Below, one piece after another: positions 32,335 to 40,674 of a DNA stretch of 45,832 bases (position 1 is its first letter; each line of letters begins with the position of its first letter). The position numbers were made by a program, and so were the translations under genes. The notes beneath the pieces were generated by a model. The model did not search any database. It was given only the letters and a program-made list of their open reading frames with translations, and was not told where the DNA came from. The stretch is from Waterburya agarophytonicola KI4 (lineage in GTDB: Bacteria > Cyanobacteriota > Cyanobacteriia > Cyanobacteriales > Xenococcaceae), in assembly GCF_020640915.1 (NCBI RefSeq), contig NZ_JADWDC010000036.1, positions 1 to 45,832 of the forward strand, read 5' to 3'.

Positions 32335-33411
32335 ATGACCACACTTCCACCGCTTCGTATTGGTAAATATCTTGCTCCCTACCCAATTATTCAAGGAGGT
32401 ATGGGGATTAGAATTTCTGGTGCAAATCTTGCTAGTGCTGTAGCCAATGCTGGCGGTATTGGTATTATTTCGGCAGTTTGCTTAGGACTCAATTCTCCTT
32501 ATTACCAAAAAGGTAATTTATTTAAAGCTAATCGTTTGGCATTAATCGATGAAATAACAAAAGCTCGTCAACTCAGTCCCCAGGGTATTATCGGGATCAA
32601 TGTCATGGTAGCGGTAAGGGATTACGAAACTTTAGTTCGTACTGCTGCCGAATCTGGTATCGATTTAATTATTTCTGGTGCGGGATTACCCTTGCACCTA
32701 CCTGAATATACTGCTGACTATCCCGATGTGGCATTAGTACCGATTATTTCCAGTACCCGTGCTGCTAAAGTCATCTGTCGGAAATGGGAACGTCAATATA
32801 AACGCTTACCCGATGCTTTTGTAGTGGAAAATCCCAATCGAGCAGGGGGTCATTTAGGAGCAAAATATGGAGAATTATCCAGTTCCAAACTAGAAGCCGA
32901 GCAAGTCATCCCTGAATTAGTCAACTATCTACAAAATGAATTGGGACAAGACATTCCCGTAATTGCTGCGGGAGGAATTTGGGATCGTTATGATATAGAC
33001 CGAGTATTAGCTTTGGGAGCTAGTGGAGTGCAAATCGGCACGCGCTTTATAACTACCGATGAATGCGATGCAGATCTTCGCTACAAAGAATTTCATCTCA
33101 ATGCCCGTCCCGAAGATGTGGCAATTGTCCCATCTCCTGTAGGGATGCCAGGCAGAGCTTTACACAATCAATTTGTGGAAAAAGTTTTACAAGATTCTCC
33201 AGATTTAGATAAAAAATGTCTGGCTAACTGTTTGCAAGTATGTCGCTGTCGGGATACTCAAGAAACTTACTGTATTGTTCGCGCTTTAGATCGGGCTGCT
33301 CGCGGTAATGTAGAAGAAGGTTTAATTTTTGCTGGTACTAATGCAGGACGTGCGGAAAAGATCGTCCCTGTCAAAGAGCTAATGGCAGAATTGATTGCTA
33401 ATTCTAATTAA
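32335..33411 (+). CDS. Nitronate monooxygenase / 2-nitropropane dioxygenase family FMN protein
   Basis: A 358-residue TIM-barrel flavoprotein. IIQGGMGIRISGANLASAVANAGG, INVMVA, NPNRAGGHLG, VIAAGGIWD and ASGVQIGTRF are the FMN-binding and family motifs. Near the C-terminus a cluster of cysteines, KKCLANCLQVCRCRDTQETYC, is unusual for a simple nitronate monooxygenase and could hold a metal or Fe-S centre. The substrate is unknown; related proteins act on nitronates or on enoyl thioesters (FabK-like). It is followed 5 bp later by a Nudix-like gene. Confidence 0.82.
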   Translation: MTTLPPLRIGKYLAPYPIIQGGMGIRISGANLASAVANAGGIGIISAVCLGLNSPYYQKGNLFKANRLALIDEITKARQLSPQGIIGINVMVAVRDYETLVRTAAESGIDLIISGAGLPLHLPEYTADYPDVALVPIISSTRAAKVICRKWERQYKRLPDAFVVENPNRAGGHLGAKYGELSSSKLEAEQVIPELVNYLQNELGQDIPVIAAGGIWDRYDIDRVLALGASGVQIGTRFITTDECDADLRYKEFHLNARPEDVAIVPSPVGMPGRALHNQFVEKVLQDSPDLDKKCLANCLQVCRCRDTQETYCIVRALDRAARGNVEEGLIFAGTNAGRAEKIVPVKELMAELIANSN

Positions 33412-33416
33412 ATCTA

Positions 33417-33962
33417 ATGGTAAATTCTCCAGATGACTGGCAAACTCTAGAACGTTTTGTAGAAATCCGTTCGTCTTGGCTGACTTTAATTGGTGAAAAA
33501 CTACAAGACGAACAACAACGAATATTAGATTACTGGCGAGTTGAAAAAGCTGATTCGGTGGTAATTGTTACGATACAAAGCGATCGCTTTATCTTGCCCA
33601 AACCTGCTTATCGTCCTGGTGTAGGAAAGACTACCCTGGATTTTCCAGGGGGTAGAGTTTTACCCGAACAAACAACCGTCGAGGCTTCTAAAATTATTCT
33701 CCAGCGAGAATTAGATATCAAAGAATCAGATATTACCAGTCTTGAACCTTTAAATCAAACTGGCTGGGCAATTAATAGTTCTTTTTCCAATCAAAAACTT
33801 TTCGGTTTCGTCGCCGAAATTGACTCTCAAACTATCGTTAATCCTGAGAAATTGACATCAATTACTTATATCAATACTGCCAGTGGCATCAACAATTTAC
33901 TCCAAGACCTAACTTGTCTTCAATGTCGCGCTGTGTTGTTAGAGTGGCAACAAAGTATTTGA
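33417..33962 (+). CDS. Nudix-fold protein with degenerate Nudix box, copy B
   Basis: 181 residues, close to copy A at 7945 over the full length (shared QTLERFVEIRS, EKLQD, QRILDYWRVEK, DFPGGRVLPEQTT, LTCLQCRAVLLEWQQ). The catalytic part reads SKIILQRELDIK, so this copy lacks the box Arg-Glu, one Glu and also the Gly. Hydrolysis is unlikely. Both copies lie in operator-linked units of the same island, which suggests a shared non-enzymatic role, perhaps nucleotide or redox-cofactor sensing. Confidence 0.72.
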   Translation: MVNSPDDWQTLERFVEIRSSWLTLIGEKLQDEQQRILDYWRVEKADSVVIVTIQSDRFILPKPAYRPGVGKTTLDFPGGRVLPEQTTVEASKIILQRELDIKESDITSLEPLNQTGWAINSSFSNQKLFGFVAEIDSQTIVNPEKLTSITYINTASGINNLLQDLTCLQCRAVLLEWQQSI

Positions 33963-33972
33963 TATTTCAAAC

Positions 33973-34347
33973 TTATTTCTTGGAAGGACTAAAAGCACTT
34001 AATCGTTTGAATTGATCGGCTTTTTGCTGCATCCGTTGGTACAGGCGATCGCAAACTAACTCGCATAGCTCGAAAATCATCGGGTCTTGAATTTCATAAT
34101 AAACAGCTACCCCTTGAGGTTTACGGGATAAAATTTCGGCTTCGGTAAGCATTTTGAGATGTTTGGATAAATTTGCCTGTCCCAAACCAGTAGCTTCCCC
34201 TATCTCACTGACATTCATCGCTCCTTCTCTCAAGCAGCTTAAGATTTGCAGCCGACTAATTTCTGATAGCACTTTAAAATAATCGGCAACTGGGGCAAGA
34301 TATTCGGTGGGTTTTGCTGTCTTGTCGCGAGAGTCAGTTTTGGGCAT
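33973..34347 (-). CDS. ArsR-family regulator, probable persulfide sensor, copy 3
   Basis: About 124 residues from ATG 34347; an in-frame ATG at 34401 would place the operator inside the gene and adds a hydrophobic stretch unlike the family. The core is LSEISRLQILSCLREG and GLGQANLSKHLKMLTEA. Cysteines C38 (after SRLQILS), C95 and C99 (FELCELVCDRL) match the arrangement of copy 1, to which it is clearly related. A good operator-like palindrome (34377-34396) lies 30 bp upstream. It stands next to cydB and convergent with the Nudix copy B. Confidence 0.84.
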   Translation of the reverse strand: MPKTDSRDKTAKPTEYLAPVADYFKVLSEISRLQILSCLREGAMNVSEIGEATGLGQANLSKHLKMLTEAEILSRKPQGVAVYYEIQDPMIFELCELVCDRLYQRMQQKADQFKRLSAFSPSKK

Positions 34348-34376
34348 GGACAAAATAAAGATAATTTTTATATTAT

Positions 34377-34396
34377 ATATAACTATATAGTATTCT
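34377..34396. promoter_or_regulatory. Operator-like palindrome, site 12 (arsR copy 3)
   Basis: ATATAACTATATAGTATTCT has an intact AACTATATAGT core. It lies 30 bp upstream of the proposed arsR start, a position fitting autoregulation. Confidence 0.65.
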
Positions 34397-34463
34397 AACA
34401 AAAAAGTAAAAGATTGAAAACTATGCTGGTATTGATACTGGCATAGTTTTCTAACCAGTAAAA

Positions 34464-35474
34464 TTACTCTGGCTCAACACTAACAACTTTGCCCCGAAAC
34501 ACAATATAGTTATAGATGTTGTAAGCTAGCATGATCGGAATTAAAAAACCGATGAAAATAATCATAAACACCAGAGAGCTAGGACTGGCAGCAGCTTGGT
34601 AAATTGTAATTTTAGTCGGGATGATGTAGGGAAAGATAACTAATCCCAAGCCCACAAAGGAAACCAGAAACAGCAATAAAGTCCAAACAAACGGTCTTCT
34701 TTCCTGCTTTAAATAAAGACTTCTGAGCAACAAAAAGATTAATAAAGCTCCCAATAAAGGAATTAAGGCAAAGATATAGACAAGAGGTGGGTCAAACAAT
34801 CTGGCTCTAGCACCTTCAGAAAAGATGGGCGTGGTAATAGTAAGATACACTGCACCGATAAATGTCGTCACCGCCGAAATTCTCGCAGTCCAATAATGAG
34901 TAGTTTGTAAATCTCTCTCTGTTTTGGTGATGAGATAGGTCGAACCAATCAAGACATAACCTTGAATCAAGGTCAAAGCGGTCAAAAAAGAACGCCAACT
35001 CAACCAGTCCCAAGTTCCACCGATAAAGCTGCCAGCATCATCTACCGCAATACCTTGTAAGATTCCGCCCAAGGCAAAACCCTGTCCCAATGCAGCTAAA
35101 AAACTACCACCACCAAAGGCAATATTCCAAAATATTTTAGTTTTGGCATTTTCCCGAAATTCAAAAGCGACAGCGCGAAAAATTAAACCAAAGATCATCA
35201 CCATCACGGGAATATATAAAGCCTGGAGAATCGTGCCGTAAGCTAGAGGAAACGCGCCAAATAAAGCACCCCCCATCAAAACCAACCAAGTTTCATTGGC
35301 ATCCCAAACATTGCCCAAACTGGTCATTAACATTCCACGACGTTCTTCGGTGGAGGCGGTAATCGAGAGAATCCCCACCCCCAAATCGAATCCATCCAAC
35401 ATTACATAGAGAAATAAAAACAGTGCCAAAACGGCAAACCAAACCTGTGGTAAAAAATATTGCAGAGATTCCAT
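34464..35474 (-). CDS. cydB: Cytochrome bd quinol oxidase subunit II
   Basis: About 336 residues from ATG 35474; a TTG three codons earlier is less likely. Nine or so membrane helices. MLDGFDLGVGIL, NVWDANETWLV and the FEFRENAK segment identify CydB. It would work with CydA as a high-affinity terminal oxidase on the plastoquinone pool. The gene is intact, but its upstream partner cydA has lost its 5' part to an insertion element, and with it the native promoter. Confidence 0.92.
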   Translation of the reverse strand: MESLQYFLPQVWFAVLALFLFLYVMLDGFDLGVGILSITASTEERRGMLMTSLGNVWDANETWLVLMGGALFGAFPLAYGTILQALYIPVMVMIFGLIFRAVAFEFRENAKTKIFWNIAFGGGSFLAALGQGFALGGILQGIAVDDAGSFIGGTWDWLSWRSFLTALTLIQGYVLIGSTYLITKTERDLQTTHYWTARISAVTTFIGAVYLTITTPIFSEGARARLFDPPLVYIFALIPLLGALLIFLLLRSLYLKQERRPFVWTLLLFLVSFVGLGLVIFPYIIPTKITIYQAAASPSSLVFMIIFIGFLIPIMLAYNIYNYIVFRGKVVSVEPE

Positions 35475-35486
35475 AATTTCCAATAA

Positions 35487-36425
35487 TTACTGTTGAGCTT
35501 CGACAGGACGGCTATCGGGAAGATGTTCGGCTGGGGTGGTATCTAAATCTTCCGCAATTTCCTCTCCTGGTACGGGTAGATCGAAGTTGGGTCCAAGACG
35601 AATAATCCGACTGCCAAAATAAAGAGCGAAAACGAATAAAAGACTGTAAACAACGGCAAAAGCAGTCAGAGAAGTCAAAACATTACTAGCAGGTAACTGC
35701 GAAGCTGCATCAACGGTGCGAATTTCTCCATAGACTGTCCAGGGTTGCCTGCCCACACAACGCACGATCCAACCTGATTCCACGGCAATATAACCCAATG
35801 GTGCAGCTAAAAGCCAAATTCTTAGCAGCCAACGTTGTTGGGTAATATTTTCTGGTGAGAGTTTGCCACGCAACCATTGTAAGACTGTGATCGTCATCAA
35901 ACCTGCCAGGAAAAAGCCGATCGCGATCATGATTCTTAAGGCATAGTAAATTAAACCAATCTGATGGGGTCGATCTTCTGGTGAGTATTCTTTTAAGCCT
36001 AATACGGGCGCAGATAATTGAGGTTTAATTTCCAGAATGTAACTCAACAACCCAGGAATAGAAATTTCCCAGTCATTTTGTTCCGCTTTGTCATTAGGCA
36101 GAGCGATCGCACTCCAAGCAGGAGATGTTCCCGCAGGAATTGTCTCCCACTGAGCTTCCATTGCAGCCAGTTTTGTAGGCTGATGGTGGTAAACTTGTTC
36201 GCCACTTAAATGTCCGATATAAATTTGTAGGGGAGTAACGGCGATCGCGATCGCCAAAACGATTTTGAAAGATAAAGCAAAAAATTCTGAATTCCGTTGA
36301 TTGAGAATATACCAAGCACTAATTCCGCCAATTACAAATAAAGAAGTCTCCAATGTCGCAAAGAACATATGGAGGACACTATTGAGCATGAAAGGATTAA
36401 AGATGAGAGCGTAACAAAATTGCAT
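35487..36425 (-). pseudogene. cydA: Cytochrome bd quinol oxidase subunit I, N-terminally truncated by an insertion element
   Basis: 312 residues remain of a protein that normally has about 470 to 520. The first residues (MQFCYA) come from the end of the ISKra4-type element; native sequence resumes at LIFNPFMLNSVLHMFFATLE. Kept are a histidine likely equivalent to the b558 ligand (VLHMFF), the methionine in LRIMIAIGF, the region of the Q-loop, and GRQPW. Lost are the first helices with the b595 histidine and the glutamates of the proton path. The oxidase is therefore probably inactive unless another cydA exists. The missing 5' part is not found on the other side of the element. Confidence 0.9.
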
Positions 36426-37860
36426 GAAAAAGAAACTTTATGATATGCTCGTTATCAGTTGTAGAAATCAAGAGAGAGCATGGAATTTGAATTGAGGATA
36501 GTAGTAGAAAAGGTTGCAATCAGTACTCAAGAAGTTGTCGAGTGCAATATGCTCAAAGTATACGATATCGAAGCACCTCAATCTATCCTAGAACTTGGAT
36601 TGCGACATACAGAACAAATATCATTATTGTCCAAGGTTCAAAACTCGGTTCTAGCAGAACAATGTAAACTAATCCGCAAAGATCACAAGACTTGTCCTAA
36701 CTGTGGTGGAAAGCTGGGTCGTAATGGAACTACAAAATCCAAATTTCACGCTGTTTTCAGTGACCATCAATTGACGATCCAAAAACATCGCTGTCAAAAC
36801 CCAGATTGTCGTTGGCAGCAATCTTCTACTACGAATGCAGTGTTTGGCACCAATATTCATCCAGATTTAGCTAAATTACAATGCGAACAAGGAGCTAATT
36901 TCAGTTATCGACAAGCACAAGAGAACCTGGAAAAGATCAACACTTGTCATCGCCCCATCAATAATCATACTCAAATTAGTCGTCTGACTTCACAGGTGGG
37001 AGAAATGCTCTCAAAGCAAAATTTAATTACACCCGAACCAGAAGAATGTGCCGAGGCATCAAAGGAGATCATTCTACAAGTGGATGGGGGACATATTCCG
37101 ATTAAAGAGAAACAGAAAAGAAGCTTTGAGGCTCTGTTTGCAGTTACTTATCGCCCTGAAAATCTGCAACCAGTTGATGAGAATCATCGCCAAATAGTGG
37201 ATAAATCTTGTGCCATATCTGCCCAAGAAGACAATCTCGAAATGATGAAAACTTATGTTCTAAATACGGCACTCAAACAAGGACTTAACACCAAAACTCT
37301 GGTGACAGCATTAGCTGATGGAGCAAAGAATTGTTGGTCAGTGATTCAAGCTCTTAAACCTCATTGTCGTGACATTGAAGCTATTTTGGATTGGTTTCAC
37401 ATTGGTAAAAAGTTTCAAAATGTACTGAATGGATTAGACGCAACCAATCAAGAATCACTAGAGAATGCCAAATGGAAACTATGGCATGGTCAAGCAACAG
37501 AAGCAATCGAAAAGCTGGAAACATTAAGGAGGCAAATTACAGACGAGAAACAAAAAAATAAACTCAAAGGATTAAAGGATTATCTTCTACGGAATCAAGA
37601 ATATCTCATCAATTATGAGCAACGGAAACAATCAAATCAAACTTTTACCTCTCAAGTGGCAGAATCTCATATTGATACTGTAATTAATGCCCGTCATAAG
37701 AGAGATGGCAAAATGCAGTGGAGTCGAGTGGGAGCGCATAATGTGCTACAAATCAGGGCAGCAATGATTTCTCAGCAATGGCAACATCATTGGCAAAGAA
37801 CTGTACTTCCTGCTTTGGGAATAGTAGCATAAAATACTATTCCATGCAAATTTGTTACGC
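36409..37860 (+). mobile_element. ISKra4-family insertion sequence
   Basis: 1452 bp with 18-bp terminal inverted repeats: GCGTAACAAAATTGCATG at 36409-36426 matches the complement of 37843-37860 with one mismatch. No target duplication is visible; the left neighbour is cydA and the right neighbour is a transporter fragment. This points to an adjacent deletion or recombination between two copies after insertion. Confidence 0.87.
36480..37832 (+). CDS. ISKra4-family transposase
   Basis: A 450-residue transposase in one open frame. An N-terminal zinc-binding part (CPNCGGKL ... RCQNPDCRW) precedes the catalytic region with LQVDGGHIPIKE, TALADGAKNCW and ILDWFHIGKKF, typical of ISKra4 members. The gene looks intact and potentially active. 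It lies between inverted repeats at 36409 and 37860. Confidence 0.88.
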   Translation: MEFELRIVVEKVAISTQEVVECNMLKVYDIEAPQSILELGLRHTEQISLLSKVQNSVLAEQCKLIRKDHKTCPNCGGKLGRNGTTKSKFHAVFSDHQLTIQKHRCQNPDCRWQQSSTTNAVFGTNIHPDLAKLQCEQGANFSYRQAQENLEKINTCHRPINNHTQISRLTSQVGEMLSKQNLITPEPEECAEASKEIILQVDGGHIPIKEKQKRSFEALFAVTYRPENLQPVDENHRQIVDKSCAISAQEDNLEMMKTYVLNTALKQGLNTKTLVTALADGAKNCWSVIQALKPHCRDIEAILDWFHIGKKFQNVLNGLDATNQESLENAKWKLWHGQATEAIEKLETLRRQITDEKQKNKLKGLKDYLLRNQEYLINYEQRKQSNQTFTSQVAESHIDTVINARHKRDGKMQWSRVGAHNVLQIRAAMISQQWQHHWQRTVLPALGIVA

Positions 37861-38312
37861 CAGCCATGCTATTTGGTCTCCATCCCTTGGCGGGGATGGG
37901 CAGAGTAGAGGTAATTAATGTCTGGCTAACACCGCAATTAGGAAATTCGCCTTTCTCTACCAAAATCAAACAGGGTAATCTCAATCTAACTATGTTGATG
38001 GCATTACGACTCCATCGCAGTTGGCAGGGTTCTTTAAATTTGATTACCGTCGTAGCCGATACAGAAGAGGTTAAAGCAGCACAACAATACATCAAAGAAC
38101 TACGAGATCTCGCCCGCATACCCCATCGTGCTAAAACCTTTGTGCTGGTAGGAACATTTATAGACTGTCTCACCCAAGCACCCCAGTCGGATATGGACTT
38201 TGTAGGACTGACCTTAGAACCAGATTTTGAATTTATTAATCGAATGATTAAAATCACGGGTTCTTCCTGTCTATTTTTCCGCGATTCTGGTAACGAAAGT
38301 GCGATTGCTTAA
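37861..38312 (+). pseudogene. C-terminal fragment of an SLC12/APC-type cation transporter
   Basis: About 149 residues open from the element end. INVWLTPQLGNSPF, LNLTMLMALRLHRSWQGSLNLITVV and SSCLFFRDSGNESA resemble, as I recall, the cytosolic C-terminal domain of cyanobacterial Na-K-Cl (SLC12-like) transporters. All membrane helices are missing, removed at the ISKra4 junction. The first ATG (37866) is chance rather than a native start. Confidence 0.72.
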
Positions 38313-38396
38313 TTGGTTAGTAGTTAATACTCCTAACTTCAATAAATTTCTTATAATGAAAGTAGGAAAGCCGTCCTGTATTAGGAGGAGGGCATA

Positions 38397-38738
38397 ATGA
38401 AAAACAGAGCTTTTATCCACGATTCGCTCGAAACTTTACTAGTAGCGTTAATTATTGGCTTGCTAACAGTTTGGGCAGTCAAGGCAGAAAATAAACCAGA
38501 TGTAGGTGTTCTCAACGGACTGTTTACACCAACACAGTCGGAAAGATTTTTTGAAACTGGTAGAGAAGATTTTGAACGGGAAATCGAAATATTTACTCAT
38601 CCAGAGAAATATTGGCACGACGATCTGTTGCAAATAGATTCCGAATCAATCGAACAGATGAATCGAGGTCAGTTTGATTCTGATTATGACTGGGATAATT
38701 CGATCCGTGAATTGCGTATAGACATCATCGAACATTAA
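38397..38738 (+). CDS. Unknown membrane-anchored acidic protein
   Basis: 113 residues, not recognised. A hydrophobic helix at about 13-28 (LLVALIIGLLTVWAVKA) is a signal anchor or signal peptide. The rest is strongly acidic (for example TGREDFEREIEIFTHPEKYW and DSDYDWDNS). AGGAGG precedes the ATG at good spacing, so it is likely translated. Neighbours are an IS-truncated transporter and an IS-cut gene. Confidence 0.6.
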   Translation: MKNRAFIHDSLETLLVALIIGLLTVWAVKAENKPDVGVLNGLFTPTQSERFFETGREDFEREIEIFTHPEKYWHDDLLQIDSESIEQMNRGQFDSDYDWDNSIRELRIDIIEH

Positions 38739-38820
38739 GTAAGGGCGATCGCCTCTAACCCTAACCTACACAACTATCAAGCGTCCTCTAAAAATAGATT
38801 TTTTTGTGAGGGAGTTTACT

Positions 38821-38872
38821 ATGAGAAAAACTAAAATTATTATTGCTTTGGGTCTGACTAGTTTAATTACTT
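38821..38872 (+). pseudogene. Signal-peptide stub of a gene cut by the IS1-type element
   Basis: ATG at 38821 with GGGAG upstream opens MRKTKIIIALGLTSLIT, a typical signal-peptide start, which runs directly into the element end at 38873 and stops. No continuation is evident on the far side (39647 onward), so the rest of the gene seems lost. Confidence 0.6.
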
Positions 38873-39646
38873 GGCGTTGCTGAATAAAGAGTGGATTTGT
38901 TAAAAAGAAAGAGTACAGAAAACTCTTTTGATAAATATGAAATGTCCTCGTTGTCAATCTGATAATATCCGAAAAGATGGTCATGCAAATGGAAAACAAA
39001 GATGGGAATGTAAAGACTGTGGTCGTATTTTTCGTGACTCTTATTCCAGTAGAGGTTATCATCCTCAAGTCAAGGAAATTTGCCTGACTATGTACCTTAA
39101 TGGCATGGGATTCCGAGGCATTGAAAGAGTCACAGGAATTCACCACACAACGATTATAAACTGGGTCAAAGAATCGGGAGAAGAGTTACCTGAAGACGAA
39201 TCTGGAGAACCAGAGTTTGCCGAACTGGATGAACTTCAGACTTATATTGGTCGTAAAACCGATAAGATATGGATTTGGACTGCTATTAATCATCTTGCTC
39301 CAGGTATTGTAGCAATAGAAATCGGTGATCGAAGCGGTCAAACTTTTGATAAACTTTGGCAGAGAATTAAAATCTGGGATAGTCGGAAGTATTTTACCGA
39401 TGGATACTGTATCTACGCAATTTATATTCCGCCCTTTAAGCATCAAGTATTACCAAAAACTAAATTGACTAGAGTAGAGGGAGAAAATACTAGATTAAGA
39501 CATTATTTAGCTAGACTACATCGAGCGACATTATGTTACTCAAAATCAATCCAAATGTTAAAGTATTCGGTTCGGCTTTTAATGCATTATTTAAGATTTA
39601 AACGAGTGCCTATTCTAGCATAATCCACTTCTTATTCAGCAACGCC
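38873..39646 (+). mobile_element. IS1-family insertion sequence, copy 1
   Basis: 774 bp with perfect 15-bp inverted ends GGCGTTGCTGAATAA, followed on both sides by a similar GTGGATT block. Flanks (ATTACTT and CTGAGTT) give no clear target duplication. A second copy in opposite orientation starts at 45778. Confidence 0.88.
38937..39623 (+). CDS. IS1-family transposase (single frame)
   Basis: About 228 residues from ATG 38937 (MKCPRCQSDN); a TTG three codons upstream is open. The zinc-binding CPRCQS ... CKDCGRIF and helix-turn-helix GFRGIERVTGIHHTTIINWV form the InsA-like part. AELDELQTYIGRKTDKIWIWTA and the later RVEGENTRLRHYLARLHRAT form the InsB-like catalytic part. Both parts are in one frame, as in many cyanobacterial IS1 elements. 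It appears intact. Confidence 0.88.
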   Translation: MKCPRCQSDNIRKDGHANGKQRWECKDCGRIFRDSYSSRGYHPQVKEICLTMYLNGMGFRGIERVTGIHHTTIINWVKESGEELPEDESGEPEFAELDELQTYIGRKTDKIWIWTAINHLAPGIVAIEIGDRSGQTFDKLWQRIKIWDSRKYFTDGYCIYAIYIPPFKHQVLPKTKLTRVEGENTRLRHYLARLHRATLCYSKSIQMLKYSVRLLMHYLRFKRVPILA

Positions 39647-40002
39647 CTGAGTTTAAGACATTTACCCATCCTACTTTTTACTACCAACAACTAATTATTA
39701 TTAACTGACGTTACGCGATAATCTATTTGTAAGGATAGGTAAAAGGTAAAAGGTAAAAGGTAAAAGGTAAAAGGGGTAGATTGATCGTTACCTTTTAAAT
39801 CCTCTAAAATTTAACGCTGCGGTCAAGAGATCATATAAACCCTTAACCCTTTCCCAGCCTTCGCAGATTAATGAGTGCGTAACATCAGTTATTAAGATTG
39901 CAGCTTTAATCTTCCTACCTATTAACCACTAAGTAAAAAAATCATCACAAATTTCTCAAAGTCTTTAATTAAATTTAAGCTAGAACAACTGGGAGAATAA
40001 AA
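39647..40002. other. Intergenic region with heptamer repeat and marginal operator match
   Basis: 356 bp with no gene visible. It holds five GGTAAAA units at 39738-39772 (STRR-type). A marginal match to the operator consensus, TATTAACCACTAAGTAAAAA at 39920-39939, keeps only the AACCA and AAGT core. The THUMP-like gene starts at 40003 behind GGGAGAA. Confidence 0.6.
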
Positions 40003-40557
40003 ATGCTCTACTGGAACGTACTAATCAAAGTGCAAAAACATAACTTTAGCCCAGCATATTTACTATTGGAAAAACTGGGCAGAGTCTATCAAAGCGATTT
40101 CGAGGATTTGTTACTCGTCAAGGTTGAGAGTATTCCGCAGTTTTTGGCAGAGTGCGATCGCGCCTTTAAAAAAGATGCCCACTTACTAAATCTGTTTGAA
40201 CGGATCGTTCCCGTTACCAAAACTTTTGATTTTCAATCGCAAGAAGAATTTGAAACTCAAGCCAAAGAAATAGTCATGGATTGGATACCTATGTTGGCAG
40301 ATAAAAAGTTCTATGTGAGGATGCACCGTATTGGTTTTAAAGACCGTATAGATCGCCACGAGGAGGAAACTTTTCTCGATTTAGTAATTTTGCAAGAGTT
40401 AGAAAATATCGGCAAACCAGGACAAATCGGTGGTGTCGATCCCGATATGATTGTGGCGGTAGAAACCGTAACCGAACGAGCGGGATTGGCTTGTTGGACT
40501 CGCCAGGATTTACAAGCTTATCCTTGGTTGGGTTCGGGATTGCTAGTCCCTCAGTAG
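40003..40557 (+). CDS. Stand-alone THUMP-like domain protein
   Basis: 184 residues. The C-terminal half, KKFYVRMHRIGFKDRIDRHE followed by GGVDPDMIVAVETVTERAGLACWTRQDL, resembles a THUMP RNA-binding domain, here without a fused catalytic domain. The first half (SPAYLLLEKLGRVYQSDFEDLLLVKVESIPQFL) looks like the N-terminal strand-helix lead of such proteins. It may bind RNA or assist modification; assignment is moderate. Confidence 0.62.
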   Translation: MLYWNVLIKVQKHNFSPAYLLLEKLGRVYQSDFEDLLLVKVESIPQFLAECDRAFKKDAHLLNLFERIVPVTKTFDFQSQEEFETQAKEIVMDWIPMLADKKFYVRMHRIGFKDRIDRHEEETFLDLVILQELENIGKPGQIGGVDPDMIVAVETVTERAGLACWTRQDLQAYPWLGSGLLVPQ

Positions 40558-40674
40558 ATATCCTTGATAAGCTGCGAACACAGGTTAATTTGGTTTATTT
40601 AGGGATATTTTGCTGTTTTTTCGTATTTCTTAACCTAAAATTACAAAACAGTTAAGTAGTTGCACTTAAGATAA

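Noticed and set aside
37787-38257. Open frame on the minus strand opposite the transporter fragment
   Set aside because: It is antisense to a recognisable SLC12-type C-terminus, crosses the element end and has no family resemblance.
39920-39939. Thirteenth copy of the operator palindrome
   Set aside because: Only the AACCA/AAGT core matches and the outer right arm is a plain A run; kept as marginal only.
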